Below are positions 53,442 to 62,630 of a stretch of DNA of 64,000 bases, piece after piece. Source of the DNA: Actinomyces sp. (lineage in GTDB: Bacteria; Actinomycetota; Actinomycetes; Actinomycetales; Actinomycetaceae); the NCBI RefSeq assembly GCF_029851875.1, contig NZ_JARKVC010000023.1, positions 124,001 to 188,000 on the forward strand. Direction: 5' to 3'. Every line of letters begins with the position of its first letter. Position 1 is the stretch's first letter. The notes below the pieces were generated by a model. That model did not search any database and was not told the origin of the DNA. It saw only the letters and a program-made list of their open reading frames with translations. Position numbers and translations under genes: made by a program.

Positions 53442-55183
53442 GGGCGCGATTGTCCCTCCGATGCGTCGAGGCTCCCAATCGCGTCCGAGACCGTGGCCCG
53501 CAACAGCTCGACCATCTCGCGAGCCTGCGCGGGCTCCATCACGACGTCGCCGGGCAGGCTCAGGCGTGCCAGCTCCTGGCGGCCGGGCAGGTCCAGGACC
53601 AGGCTGGTCCAGGAGGCACCCACGACCTGCGGGACCTGGGCCACTGCCGCACCGCGCACGGCTGCACGGGTCCCGCGCGGCGCGTTCCAGGCGCCTGCCT
53701 CCACCTCCTCCTGGGTCACCAGGCGCCGGGTACGGCCCGCCGCCACGAGACGCTCGGCCAGGCCCGCGCCCGGGCGCAGGTCCGCCCACTGGATGTCCAG
53801 CGCGGCCAGCCGCGGGTCGTCCCAGCCCGAGCCGGCGCGGCGGCGCAGCCCCTCGCACAGCTGGAGCTTGGCCACCCACTCCACGTCCCGGGCCGCCCGC
53901 GTGGTCGCCTCGCTCTCACGGTGGCTGCCGAGCGCGGCGGCGTAGTCCTCCAGGGCCGTGAGCACCTCGTCCCACAACGCCACGGCGCTCGCGGTCACGG
54001 GGGCGCGCTCACCGTCCAGGCCGTCGGCGGCCAGTGCCTCCGTGATCGCGGCCAGGTAGCAGCGCTGGATCTCCAGGGCGGTGCGCGGACCACCGGCCGT
54101 GGCCAGACGGTGGCGCACAGTGACGTCGTGGGAGGTGGCCCAGTGCTCCTCGACCGGGTCCGCCGTCAGCCGCAGCTCCTCGAACCTCCCCAGGCCCTCG
54201 CCACGCTGGTGCAGCCGCTCCAGGTACCACAGCAGCAGGCTGGTGGTGGCGACCTTGAGGTAGATCGGGGTGTCGAAGCGGTTGGCGTCACCGTTGATCA
54301 CGTGGAGACGGCGCCAGCGGCTGGCGTCCGCGTGCGGCTCGTCACGCGTGTTGACGATGGGCCGGTTAAAGGTCGTCTGCAGGCCGATGTCGTTCTCGAC
54401 GTAGTCCGCCCGCTGGCTCATCTGGAAGCCCGGGCGCTGCGAGCGCTGGCCCAGCCCCACTCTCCCGGCGCCGGCGAAGACCGGGCGGGTGACGAGGAAG
54501 GGGATGAGCGCGGCGGCCAGGGTACCGAAGGGCAGGGCCCGCTCTACGAGATAGCTCTCGTGGGAGCCGTAGGCCGCGCCCTTGCCGTCGACGTTGTTCT
54601 TGTACAGCACCACCTCGTCGGCCACCACGCCGCCGGCTCCTGCGGCCAGGGCCGCCATGGCCTCCTGCGCCACGACCTCACCGGCCCTGTCCCACACGAC
54701 GGCGTCATGAGGGGTGAGGACCTCGGGCGAGGAGTACTCGGGATGGGCGTGGTCGACGTACAGTCGCGCGCCGTTGGCCAGCACGGTCGTGGTCGCACGG
54801 GGCAGGGCCTCCTCAGCGGCGCTGGGCCTGGGCCGGTTGCCCCAGGGCGCTGGAGGAAGGTCCTCCGGCGGGCGGGAGCGCGCGTGGTCCTGGCCCGAGG
54901 GAGCCAGGTGCTCAGGGTCGTCGGTGAGCATGGAGGGGTGGGCGGCGGCCCGCTCCAGGCGGCCGCCCCGCAGGTCGGCCAGCGGGTCCTCCCCCTCGTA
55001 GTCCCACCGCACCGCAGCCGCCGGGGCCCCGTCCTGCTCCAGCCCTGGACGGGAGAGGGCGCCGTAGGCCGCCACGAGCTTGGAGGCCATGGCGACCGGG
55101 TTGGCGTAGGGGTTGCCCGGCTGGAGAACCCCGTACTCCGTCTCCAGGCCTACCGGGCGGACCACCGGCTCCTGCGTGCTCAT
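53438..55183 (-). CDS. dop: deamidase/depupylase Dop
   Basis: Converts the C-terminal Gln of Pup to Glu and can remove Pup from targets. 581 residues from ATG 55183 (AAGGAGGAG 5-7 nt upstream). It shares the PafA fold: VRPVGLETEYGVLQPG at the start, LYVDHAHPEYSSPEV, KNNVDGKGAAYGSHESYL, VNTRDEPHAD and HVINGDANRFD. It is longer than typical (about 500) because of a Pro/Arg-rich insertion at roughly residues 70-140. It overlaps arc by 4 nt and pup by 4 nt, so all are coupled. Confidence 0.96.
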   Translation of the reverse strand: MSTQEPVVRPVGLETEYGVLQPGNPYANPVAMASKLVAAYGALSRPGLEQDGAPAAAVRWDYEGEDPLADLRGGRLERAAAHPSMLTDDPEHLAPSGQDHARSRPPEDLPPAPWGNRPRPSAAEEALPRATTTVLANGARLYVDHAHPEYSSPEVLTPHDAVVWDRAGEVVAQEAMAALAAGAGGVVADEVVLYKNNVDGKGAAYGSHESYLVERALPFGTLAAALIPFLVTRPVFAGAGRVGLGQRSQRPGFQMSQRADYVENDIGLQTTFNRPIVNTRDEPHADASRWRRLHVINGDANRFDTPIYLKVATTSLLLWYLERLHQRGEGLGRFEELRLTADPVEEHWATSHDVTVRHRLATAGGPRTALEIQRCYLAAITEALAADGLDGERAPVTASAVALWDEVLTALEDYAAALGSHRESEATTRAARDVEWVAKLQLCEGLRRRAGSGWDDPRLAALDIQWADLRPGAGLAERLVAAGRTRRLVTQEEVEAGAWNAPRGTRAAVRGAAVAQVPQVVGASWTSLVLDLPGRQELARLSLPGDVVMEPAQAREMVELLRATVSDAIGSLDASEGQSRP

Positions 55184-56865
55184 GCGTGCTCCTCCTTGGC
55201 TCCCGACGGCTGGCCGGCCCCGGGACCGGCGTCCCCCAGCCGCGTGACGCCCAAGATCGTCTCGCCGCGGTGAGCCAGCACGCGCGCCCACCCCTCGGGG
55301 CTGGTGGCCGCGCTGATCTCCTCGTTCTGAGAGGCCTCGGCCTCCACCGCGGCCAGCAGCCGCGGCGTCGACAGGCCTCCGGCGCCTCCCGCCAGCTCGT
55401 CCTTGATCGCCGCGGTCTTGGCCCGGGCGACGGCGGCGGCCAGCACCGCGCCGCTGACCAGGTCCCCGAGGTACAGGGTCTCGCGGCGTCCGGAGGCGAA
55501 GGTGACGGCCAGCACCGCGTTGGCCGGCGTCCGTGCGTACACGGCGTCCACGACCGCCTGCCGCATGGCGGCGGCCGTGACCTCCCGGTCGCCGCCGTGA
55601 GCCGCCAGCTCTCCAGGGTCCAGGGGAAGCTCGGCGCGCAGGTGCTTGGCCAGCACCTCCAGGGCACCGGCCCGGTCCGGGCGGTCGACACGGATCTTGA
55701 CGTCCAGGCGCCCGGGCCGCAGGATCGCCGGGTCGATCATGTCCTCACGGTTCGAGGCGCCGATGATGACGACGTTGCGCAGGGACTCCACGCCGTCGAT
55801 CTCAGCCAGGACCTGCGGCACGATCATCGTCTCCACGTCCGAGGACACGCCCGTGCCACGGGTCCTGAACAGGGCCTCCATCTCGTCGAAGAAGATGACC
55901 ACGGGGCGGTCCTCGGCAGCGACCTTCCGGGCCTGCTCGAAGATGGCCCGGATCTGCCGCTCGGTCTCCCCGACGAACTTGCTCAGCAGCTCCGGACCCT
56001 TGATGTTGAGGAAGGCCGCGCTCCTACCCGCCCCACCTCCTCCCTGCCCGCCGCCTGCCGAGGAGGCCAGGGAGGTGGCCACGGCCTTGGCGATGAGGGT
56101 CTTGCCGCACCCCGGCGGGCCGTAGAGGAGCAGGCCCTTGGGAGCGCGCAGCTGGTAGGAGCGGTAGAGCTCGGGGTGGGCGAAAGGCAGCTCCAGGGCG
56201 TCTCGGATCTCCTCGATCTGTGGCCCCAGGCCACCGATGTCCTGCCAGGACACGTCCGGGGCCTCGGTGACGACCAGCTCCTCGACGCTGGTGCGCTCGA
56301 TGAGCGTCGTCGCCACGTCGGCACGCAGGTCGGCCGCCAGGGTGTCCCCTGGCGTGAGCGTGCTGGCGTCCAGCCCGCCTGCCAGCCGCAGGACCCGGGT
56401 GGATCCTGATCCTGTGGTCACCAGCACCCGGTGGTCGTCGAGGACCTCGTCGAGCGTGACGGCCTCACCGGTGTCCGGGGTCTGCAGGGTGTCGACGACG
56501 AGCATCTGGTCGCTGACCGCCACGAGCCGGCCCACCGTCAGGTCCTCGGGGTCCAGGCCGGGGTGCAGGCCCAGTCGCACGGGCCTGCCCGCCAGAAAGA
56601 CCTCCACCTCGCCCGGGCGACCCCCTGTGCGCTCAGGCACGCCGGTCAGCAGCCCCAGCGTGACCGGAGGCAGGGTGACCGCGTCCAGCTGGGCACCCAG
56701 CTCGGCGATCTGGTCACGGGCGTGGGACAGGGCAGCGGCGAGCCGCTCGTTCTTCTCCGCCAGGCTCACGGCCTGGGCACGGGCCTCACGCAGCTGGTGG
56801 GAGGCGAAGGAGGGTGAGGGCGTGCCCAGGTACTCGCTACGGGCTGGGGTCTCAGGCACGTTCAC
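55180..56865 (-). CDS. arc: proteasome-like AAA ATPase ARC (Mpa family)
   Basis: Hexameric ring ATPase that unfolds pupylated proteins. 561 residues. N-terminal coiled coil (about 13-50), two OB domains (50-185), then the AAA module with Walker A LLYGPPGCGKTLIAKAVA, Walker B VIFFDEMEALFRTRG and SRH region NREDMIDPAILRPGRLD. It ends KEEHA and has no GQYL motif that docks mycobacterial Mpa to the 20S proteasome. GTG 56865 is chosen (7 nt after AAGGAG; GTG 56868 also possible), overlapping the methyltransferase stop by 14 nt. Confidence 0.95.
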   Translation of the reverse strand: MNVPETPARSEYLGTPSPSFASHQLREARAQAVSLAEKNERLAAALSHARDQIAELGAQLDAVTLPPVTLGLLTGVPERTGGRPGEVEVFLAGRPVRLGLHPGLDPEDLTVGRLVAVSDQMLVVDTLQTPDTGEAVTLDEVLDDHRVLVTTGSGSTRVLRLAGGLDASTLTPGDTLAADLRADVATTLIERTSVEELVVTEAPDVSWQDIGGLGPQIEEIRDALELPFAHPELYRSYQLRAPKGLLLYGPPGCGKTLIAKAVATSLASSAGGGQGGGGAGRSAAFLNIKGPELLSKFVGETERQIRAIFEQARKVAAEDRPVVIFFDEMEALFRTRGTGVSSDVETMIVPQVLAEIDGVESLRNVVIIGASNREDMIDPAILRPGRLDVKIRVDRPDRAGALEVLAKHLRAELPLDPGELAAHGGDREVTAAAMRQAVVDAVYARTPANAVLAVTFASGRRETLYLGDLVSGAVLAAAVARAKTAAIKDELAGGAGGLSTPRLLAAVEAEASQNEEISAATSPEGWARVLAHRGETILGVTRLGDAGPGAGQPSGAKEEHA

Positions 56866-58033
56866 CACCAGTCTCCTTGTCGCTGAGCACGGGCGTGGAG
56901 TCAGCAGGCTGCTTGGCCAGGCAGTCGCGCAGGACCCGGCGTACCTTGCGGTCGCTGGAGGTGCGTTCCCTGACGTCCTCGGGAAGCCAGTAGCCGCCCT
57001 CGTCATAGGCGCCGCGAGCCGGTGGCCGCCGGCGGGTCAACGGGCGCGAGCCAGCCGCAAGGCGTCTGGCCGTGAGCAGGAACCCGGTGTGGGCGACCAT
57101 GGTGTGGTCCGGGCGCACCGACAGCCCGTCAACGTTCCAGGTACGCACCATCGACTCCCAGGACCCTGGCTCGGTGAACAGGCCCGAGTGCCGTAGCGCC
57201 TCGACCGTGCGTGAGAGCTGGGTCGTGGTGGCTACGTAGGCGAGAAAGACGCCACCAGGGACCAGGACGCGCGCCGCCTCCGCCACGTTCTCCCAGGGCG
57301 CGAGCATGTCGAGCACCACACGGTCGATCGAGCCGTCGGCCACGTGGGCCGCCGTGACCTCGGCCAGGTCGCCGCAGCGCAGCTCCCAGGCCGGGTGGTG
57401 ACGACCGAACCAGGAGTCGACGTTCGAGGCGGCGATCTGGGCGAAGTCGTGGCGGCGCTCCACTGACAGCAGGTGACCGCTCTCGCCGATCGCCGACAGC
57501 AGGTTCATCGTCAGCGCCCCGGACCCCACACCGGCCTCCAGCACCCTGGCACCAGGGAAGATGTCCCCCAGCGCGACGACCTGGCCGGAGTCCTTGGCGT
57601 AGACCACCTGGGCGCCGCGGGGCATGGACAGGACGTAGTCGGCCAGCAGGGGCCGTAGCAGGAGCAGCTCGTGCCCGGAGTCGGTGACCAGCACCGTGCC
57701 CTCGTCCAGGCCCACCACGTCATGGTGGTGGAAGGATCCTCGGCCGGACTGGAAGTAGCCCTGGGGATGGAGCTGGAAGGTGTGCTTGGCGCCCTTGACG
57801 TCGGTGACCTGCACCCGCTCGCCGTAGTGGAAGGGACCGCGTCGGCCCGCCTGGCCCAGGACCTCCTGGGTCTCCGTCCGCGGTGGGAGCCTGGGGACTG
57901 CCTGGCCAGGCTCCTGAGCAGACCCGGGTACGCGTGCCGCGCCGGCCGCGGGCACCGGCACCGGGGTGTCGCGCGAGGGGTCGTCGTCGGGCAGGGGATG
58001 AGCGCCCGGGGCGCTGAGGTCAGTATGAGTCAT
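56852..58033 (-). CDS. trmI: tRNA (adenine-58-N1) methyltransferase, TrmI family
   Basis: Methylates A58 in the tRNA T-loop using SAM. 393 residues, longer than the usual ~280 because of a disordered N-terminal region (1-60) and a basic tail. Family features are HYGERVQVTDVKGAKHTFQL near the start, LEAGVGSGALTMNLLSAIG (SAM binding), and DRVVLDMLAPWENVAEAARVL. It sits directly before arc, the normal actinobacterial order. A TAGACT box ends 8 nt before ATG 58033. Confidence 0.94.
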   Translation of the reverse strand: MTHTDLSAPGAHPLPDDDPSRDTPVPVPAAGAARVPGSAQEPGQAVPRLPPRTETQEVLGQAGRRGPFHYGERVQVTDVKGAKHTFQLHPQGYFQSGRGSFHHHDVVGLDEGTVLVTDSGHELLLLRPLLADYVLSMPRGAQVVYAKDSGQVVALGDIFPGARVLEAGVGSGALTMNLLSAIGESGHLLSVERRHDFAQIAASNVDSWFGRHHPAWELRCGDLAEVTAAHVADGSIDRVVLDMLAPWENVAEAARVLVPGGVFLAYVATTTQLSRTVEALRHSGLFTEPGSWESMVRTWNVDGLSVRPDHTMVAHTGFLLTARRLAAGSRPLTRRRPPARGAYDEGGYWLPEDVRERTSSDRKVRRVLRDCLAKQPADSTPVLSDKETGGERA

Positions 58034-58041
58034 CGCCGCAC

Positions 58042-58047
58042 AGTCTA
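58042..58047 (-). promoter_or_regulatory. -10 box of trmI-arc-dop-pup-pafA unit
   Basis: TAGACT on the minus strand, 8 nt before ATG 58033; likely start of the pupylation operon. Confidence 0.4.
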
Positions 58048-58090
58048 GTGACGCCCCGGCCGTGACCGAGCGGCCGGTCGCGGCCGTCCA

Positions 58091-59338
58091 TCACTGCCGC
58101 GCCTGCTCGGGCAGGTGGTGGCCGCCGCGCCCGGCACGGCCCACAACCAGGTAGGCCGTCCAGGCCCCCACGACGCCCACCAGCATGACGATGACCATCG
58201 GGACCGCGCTCTGCCCTCCGCCCGAGCTGGCCAGCGGGGCCGAGGTGCCGTTGGCCACGGCCTGGGCCACGCCGAGGAAGGCACTGGCCACGCCCGCCAG
58301 TCCCGGCACCACGCCCAGGGCCATCGCCGAGGAGTTGCCGAAGACAAAGGCCTGGGCGCTCATGACCAGCAGGAAGCCGACGCACAGCGGCACCAGGGCC
58401 ACGTCGAGCAGGAGCACGGACAGCGTCACCACCGCCACCCCGAGCGCCGAGACGCTCAGCCCCAACCCGATCAGGCGCCGGGGGCTGGCACGGCGCACCA
58501 GGCGGGCGTTGAGCACGCTGAGAAGCATCTGCGAGCCCGCGGTGCAGGCGAAGAAGAGCGAGAAGGTCATGGGGCTCAGCCCGTTGATCTCCTGCAGGAC
58601 GAAGGACGAGGAGGAGATGTAGGCGAACATCGCGAAGCCGGAGAAGGCCGAGGTCAGTACGTAGCCCAGGTAGGCACGGCGGGTCACCAGCTCTCTCACA
58701 CCGCGCGCCAGCCGGCGCGCTCCCCCGCTCTGGCGGCGCTCGGGCGGCAGCGACTCCGGGACGAAGAAGAAGGCCATGGCCGTCATGAACAGGCCAAAGC
58801 CCACCAGGAACCAGAAGACCGTGCGCCAGGTGCCCACGGACAGCACCGCGCCACCGGCGACCGGGGCGATCATGGGAGCCAGCGCGCCTACCGCCATGAG
58901 CACCGACATGACGGAGGCCAGCTGGCTGCCGTGGGCCAGGTCCACCAGCACCGCGCGCCCGACGACGGCGGCCGCCCCGCCGCCCAGTCCCTGCAGCAGA
59001 CGGCCGACCATGAGCACGCCGATGCCGGGGGCCAGGGCGCACACGACCGCGCCGCAGGCGCACACCAGGCCTCCGGCCACCATGGGGAGCCGGCGTCCGT
59101 GCTGGTCCGAGACCGCGCCGCCGATCACCTGTCCCAGGGCCATGCCGACGAAGAAGACCGTCAGCGTCAGCCCCACGCTGCCCGCGCTCGTGGCCAGCTC
59201 GCTGGCCACCTGCGGGAAGGCAGGGCTGTACATGTCTGTGGCGAAGGGCGGGACCGCGTTCTGGACAGCCAGGGCGATGACCAGGCCGACGGGGATCGCG
59301 GCCCGGGAAGGTGAGGGCTGGGAGGAGGCAGGGGTCAC
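58091..59338 (-). CDS. Bcr/CflA-family multidrug MFS transporter
   Basis: 415 residues, twelve membrane helices, DHA1 drug:proton antiporter group. It has the TM4-5 motif region VGRLLQGLGGGAAAVVGRA and the loop SDQHGRRLPMVAGG between helices 2 and 3 (motif A, G-x-SDx-GRR). The first ~20 residues are hydrophilic and rich in Ser/Pro/Ala. A longer in-frame start is possible, but GTG 59338 fits, with CACAAT (a poor -10) 6 nt upstream. Substrate is unknown. Confidence 0.88.
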   Translation of the reverse strand: MTPASSQPSPSRAAIPVGLVIALAVQNAVPPFATDMYSPAFPQVASELATSAGSVGLTLTVFFVGMALGQVIGGAVSDQHGRRLPMVAGGLVCACGAVVCALAPGIGVLMVGRLLQGLGGGAAAVVGRAVLVDLAHGSQLASVMSVLMAVGALAPMIAPVAGGAVLSVGTWRTVFWFLVGFGLFMTAMAFFFVPESLPPERRQSGGARRLARGVRELVTRRAYLGYVLTSAFSGFAMFAYISSSSFVLQEINGLSPMTFSLFFACTAGSQMLLSVLNARLVRRASPRRLIGLGLSVSALGVAVVTLSVLLLDVALVPLCVGFLLVMSAQAFVFGNSSAMALGVVPGLAGVASAFLGVAQAVANGTSAPLASSGGGQSAVPMVIVMLVGVVGAWTAYLVVGRAGRGGHHLPEQARQ

Positions 59339-59388
59339 CTCGTCATTGTGCCTGGGAGCGTGCCAGCCTCCCGCGTGCCGCACGCCAC

Positions 59389-60510
59389 TCAGCGCGCACC
59401 GGTGGGCACGGCGCCGCGCAGCGACCCGGCCTCGACCAGCAGGAGCCAGCGCGAGACCTGCCGGGCCCTGGCCAGCGCCTGGGCGGCCGCCGGACCGGTG
59501 ACCTCACCAGTCACGGCCGCCGGCGGGAGCGCGGTGCACACGGCTGCGGCAGGCGCCACGGACTCCTCCACCCCGCCGAGCTGGGCCAGTCCTGCCGCGT
59601 CGATGGTGCCCAGGAGCTGTGAGCCGTCAACGACGACGACCACACCCACACCGTCGTCCAGCACCTGACGCACCTGGGTCAGTGGCGCCGAGGCGGGCAG
59701 GGCCTGGACCTCACGTGCCAGGGTGCGCAGGTCCAGCCCGGCTGCGGCACGCGACCCGCGTCCGAGCCCCAGCAGGGTCCAGCTGGTCTGTGCCAGCGGC
59801 CAGGCCACCATGAGGGCCAGGACCAGGGAGAGGCTCTCCGGCCTGCGCCCGAGGAGCAGCAAGGGCCGCACCAGCCACGTCCAGGCGATGCCAGCCACGA
59901 CGACGAGCCCGCACCAGGCCGCCACGCGCTGGCCCGTGCGAGCACGGCCGCTGACCTGCTCGACCAGCGCCGCCAGGGCGTGCCCACCGTCCAGCGGAAG
60001 CGCCGGCAGGACGTTGAAGACCGCCAGGGCCAGGTTCACCCAGGTCAGGGCCCACACAAGGAGGTCGAGCGGGTAGGGCATCCCCACGCTCGTCCCCAGC
60101 CAGCGACCCACCAGCCACAGCGCGAGGTTGGCCGCCGGGCCGGACAGGGAGGTCACCACGTCCTTCCACGGTCTCCATCCCTCCTGGGCGCTGAGGGGAC
60201 GAAAGCTCGTGCGCCCGCCCCACAGGTAGAGCTCGTAGCGAGTGGGTCGGCGTCCCAGTGCCGTGCCGCTCAGGCCGTGGGCGAGCTCGTGAAGGAGGAC
60301 GGACAGGGCCACGCCGAGCACGGTCCCAGCCACGACGCCCAGCACCTGGGCCAGGCCGTAGCCGTACATCGATCGCCAGAGGGCAGGGAACCAGGTGGCC
60401 GCGATGAGCAGCCCCAGCAGCACCGAGGTCGGGGCGATGACGACGGGCGCGCCGCCGATGCGGCCCAGGACCAGGCCCTGTCCGCCAGCACGGGTCGAGG
60501 CAGAAGACAT
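59389..60510 (-). CDS. M50 site-2-like membrane zinc protease
   Basis: 373 residues, intramembrane metalloprotease family. The zinc motif HELAH is in VLLHELAHGLSGTALGRRPT (about 71-90), and the third ligand is in FNVLPALPLDGGHAL (about 165-180). About six membrane helices. The C-terminal 90 residues (LTQVRQVLDDGVGVVVVVDG) look like a single CBS-type domain, as in Rv1542/Rv2869-unrelated M50B enzymes. Role in regulated proteolysis is inferred. ATG 60510 has TAGGCT ending 7 nt upstream, so it is likely leaderless. It is divergent from the RecB-like gene (146 nt between). Confidence 0.85.
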   Translation of the reverse strand: MSSASTRAGGQGLVLGRIGGAPVVIAPTSVLLGLLIAATWFPALWRSMYGYGLAQVLGVVAGTVLGVALSVLLHELAHGLSGTALGRRPTRYELYLWGGRTSFRPLSAQEGWRPWKDVVTSLSGPAANLALWLVGRWLGTSVGMPYPLDLLVWALTWVNLALAVFNVLPALPLDGGHALAALVEQVSGRARTGQRVAAWCGLVVVAGIAWTWLVRPLLLLGRRPESLSLVLALMVAWPLAQTSWTLLGLGRGSRAAAGLDLRTLAREVQALPASAPLTQVRQVLDDGVGVVVVVDGSQLLGTIDAAGLAQLGGVEESVAPAAAVCTALPPAAVTGEVTGPAAAQALARARQVSRWLLLVEAGSLRGAVPTGAR

Positions 60511-60517
60511 GCCGCTG

Positions 60518-60523
60518 AGCCTA
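60518..60523 (-). promoter_or_regulatory. -10 box of the M50 protease gene
   Basis: TAGGCT on the minus strand, 7 nt before ATG 60510. Confidence 0.45.
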
Positions 60524-60643
60524 ACCTCGCCTTCCGCCGCCGCCCGAAGCCGCCCAGGCTCCACAGCGCAGGGCGAACACCGGGGCCGGCGCGAGCCTGT
60601 GGACAGCGTGAGGGCCCCTCAGGCGACCGCGGGTGCGGCGGGG

Positions 60644-60649
60644 TAGGTT
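60644..60649 (+). promoter_or_regulatory. -10 box of the RecB-like gene
   Basis: TAGGTT, 7 nt before GTG 60657. Confidence 0.45.
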
Positions 60650-60656
60650 CACCCAC

Positions 60657-61562
60657 GTGAGCCAGACACCCAGCGCCGCCCCCGCCTCGCCTCGACCGAC
60701 AGGCCCGGGGGCTCACGCCGCCTCCGGAGGCGGCCGTCGAGCCGCCCTGTCGCCTTCCAGGGCCAAGGACTTCATGCAGTGCCCGCTCATGTTCCGGCTG
60801 CGTACCGTCGACCGCCTGCCCGAGCCGGGGTCCCTGGCCACCCACAAGGGCACGCTCGTCCACGCCGTCCTGGAGGGCCTGTACGACCTGCCTGCCCCTG
60901 AACGTACCCTGGAGGCCGCCGTCGCCATGCTGCCGGGGCAGTGGGAGGCCCACCGCGAGAAGAACCCTGTGGTCATGGACCTCTTCGCCTCGCCCGAGGA
61001 GGTGGCACCGTGGCTGGAGGAGGCCCGCGCCCTGCTGCGCACCTACTTCCAGCTGGAGAACCCCACCCGCCTGGAGCCTGCCGAGCGCGAGCTCCTCGTC
61101 CAGACCGAGACCCGCTCCGGCCTGCTCCTGCGAGGCTTCGTCGACCGCCTCGACGTCGCCCCAGACGGTGCCGTGCGCGTGGTGGACTACAAGACCGGCA
61201 GGTCCCCGGCTCCACGCTTCCAGCACGACGCCCTGTTCCAGATGCGCTTCTACGGCCTGGTCCTGTGGCGCCTGCGCGGCCAGGCACCACGTCGCCTCCA
61301 GCTGGTCTACCTCAAGGACGGCCGCGTCCTGACCCACGACCCGGTCCTGGCCGAGCTGGAGAGCACGGAGACGCACCTGGACCACCTGTGGGACGAGGTC
61401 GAGGACTGCGCGGCCCAGGGCCAGTTCGCGCCCCGGCGCTCGCGCCTGTGCGACTGGTGCGCCTTCCATGCCGCGTGCCCGCTCTTCGGTGGAGACACTC
61501 CCCCGCTGCCTGACCAGGGCCTGGCCCGCCTCCTGACGGCGCGCCGTGGGTCGGCGGCCTGA
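60657..61562 (+). CDS. RecB-family exonuclease with Fe-S cysteines
   Basis: 301 residues, single PD-(D/E)xK nuclease domain. The catalytic stretch is GFVDRLDV...VRVVDYKTGR (about 166-190). Cys44 near CPLMFRLRTVDRL and the trio CDWCAFHAACP (about 264-274) make the 4Fe-4S staple known from AddB/Cas4-type nucleases. No helicase domain. Actinobacteria keep this gene next to TrmI/ARC, but its role in repair is not established. GTG 60657 is chosen by the TAGGTT box 7 nt upstream; the preceding frame is non-conserved. Confidence 0.88.
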   Translation: MSQTPSAAPASPRPTGPGAHAASGGGRRAALSPSRAKDFMQCPLMFRLRTVDRLPEPGSLATHKGTLVHAVLEGLYDLPAPERTLEAAVAMLPGQWEAHREKNPVVMDLFASPEEVAPWLEEARALLRTYFQLENPTRLEPAERELLVQTETRSGLLLRGFVDRLDVAPDGAVRVVDYKTGRSPAPRFQHDALFQMRFYGLVLWRLRGQAPRRLQLVYLKDGRVLTHDPVLAELESTETHLDHLWDEVEDCAAQGQFAPRRSRLCDWCAFHAACPLFGGDTPPLPDQGLARLLTARRGSAA

Positions 61563-61572
61563 GCCCCGCCCC

Positions 61573-61578
61573 TAGGGT
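61573..61578 (+). promoter_or_regulatory. -10 box of the aldo/keto reductase gene
   Basis: TAGGGT, 6 nt before ATG 61585. Confidence 0.45.
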
Positions 61579-61584
61579 GGGCAC

Positions 61585-62562
61585 ATGGAGCATCGCAGAC
61601 TAGGCGCCACCGGCCTCCGGGTCTCCTCGGTCGGGCTGGGCACGATGACCTGGGGCCGCGACACCGACGAGCTCGAGGCCAGGGAGCAGCTCGACGTCTT
61701 CCTCGACGCCGGGGGGACGCTGGTAGATACCGCCGCCTCCTACTGCCAAGGGCTGAGCGAGGAGGTCATCGGCACGCTGCTGTCCGGTCACGTCGAGCGC
61801 ACCGACCTGGTCCTGGTCTCCAAGGCGGGCGTGCGCACCTGGCGCACCGGCGCGCGTGGCTCGGTCACGGACGCCTCTCGCGGCACGCTGCTGGACACCC
61901 TGGACGCCAGCCTCAGGCGTCTGGGCACCGACCACCTGGACCTGTGGCTCGTCCAGGTCCCAGACACCACGACCCCGCTGGAGGAGACGGTGGACGCCCT
62001 GCGCACCGCAGTGGCCTCAGGTCGTACCCGTTACGTAGGAGTGTCCAACCACCCCGCCTGGGCCACCGTCCACGCCGCCGGCCTGCTGCGCGAGCACGGC
62101 GGCCCGAGGCTGGCAGGAGCCGAGGTGGAGCACTCCCTGCTGTGCCGCGGGATCGAGCGCGAGCTCCTGCCGGCCGCCCAGGCTCTGGGCCTGGGTGTCA
62201 TCGGCTACGCACCGCTGGGACGCGGGGTCCTCACCGGCAAGTACCGCTCCACGACCCCGGCGGACTCGCGTGCGGCCTCCCCGCACCTCCGTTCCTACGT
62301 GGCGCCCTACCTCGATCCTCGCCACGAGGGCGTCGTCGAGGCGGTGGCGACGGCGGCAGCGGGCCTGGACCGCCGACCGGTGGAGGTCGCCCTGGCCTGG
62401 GCCCGGGACGCCGCAGGCATCGCCTCGACCGTCGTCGGCGCGTGCACGCCAGCCCAGCTCCAGGGGGCGCTGGCCGCCGATGACCTCATCCTGCCGGTGC
62501 AGATCCGTCACGTGCTCGACGAGGTGACGGCGCCGAGCCTGGGCTACCCCGAGCGTTTCTAG
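61585..62562 (+). CDS. aldo/keto reductase
   Basis: 325 residues, NADPH-dependent TIM-barrel oxidoreductase. It starts with RLGATGLRVSSVGLGTMTWG. The catalytic Asp and Tyr appear in LVDTAASYCQG and Lys in LVSKAG. The position of the catalytic His reads VQVPD rather than the usual LHWPD, so Gln replaces His. VGVSNHPAW and GVIGYAPLGRGVLTGKY are conserved. Substrate unknown. It starts 22 nt after the RecB-like stop but has its own TAGGGT box 6 nt before ATG, so it is separately transcribed and leaderless. Confidence 0.9.
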   Translation: MEHRRLGATGLRVSSVGLGTMTWGRDTDELEAREQLDVFLDAGGTLVDTAASYCQGLSEEVIGTLLSGHVERTDLVLVSKAGVRTWRTGARGSVTDASRGTLLDTLDASLRRLGTDHLDLWLVQVPDTTTPLEETVDALRTAVASGRTRYVGVSNHPAWATVHAAGLLREHGGPRLAGAEVEHSLLCRGIERELLPAAQALGLGVIGYAPLGRGVLTGKYRSTTPADSRAASPHLRSYVAPYLDPRHEGVVEAVATAAAGLDRRPVEVALAWARDAAGIASTVVGACTPAQLQGALAADDLILPVQIRHVLDEVTAPSLGYPERF

Positions 62563-62604
62563 GGCGATACCGCCAGAGTGAGAGTCGCTACACATCCGGT
62601 ACAA

Positions 62605-62630
62605 ACGTTTGCACACTAGTGTGCACACGT
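62605..62630. promoter_or_regulatory. operator-like palindrome upstream of the sugar-phosphate transporter
   Basis: 26-bp palindrome with one mismatched pair (ACGTTTGCACAC-TA-GTGTGCACACGT in parts). A TATAGT -10 is at 62634-62639, so a bound regulator would overlap the promoter. The same TGCACAC half-site occurs before gap. The transcript would carry about 120 nt of leader. Confidence 0.6.

Noticed and set aside
58020-59063. 347-codon minus-strand frame overlapping the MFS transporter
   Set aside because: It is a shifted frame of the MFS gene (Arg/Gly/Ala-rich) without homology.
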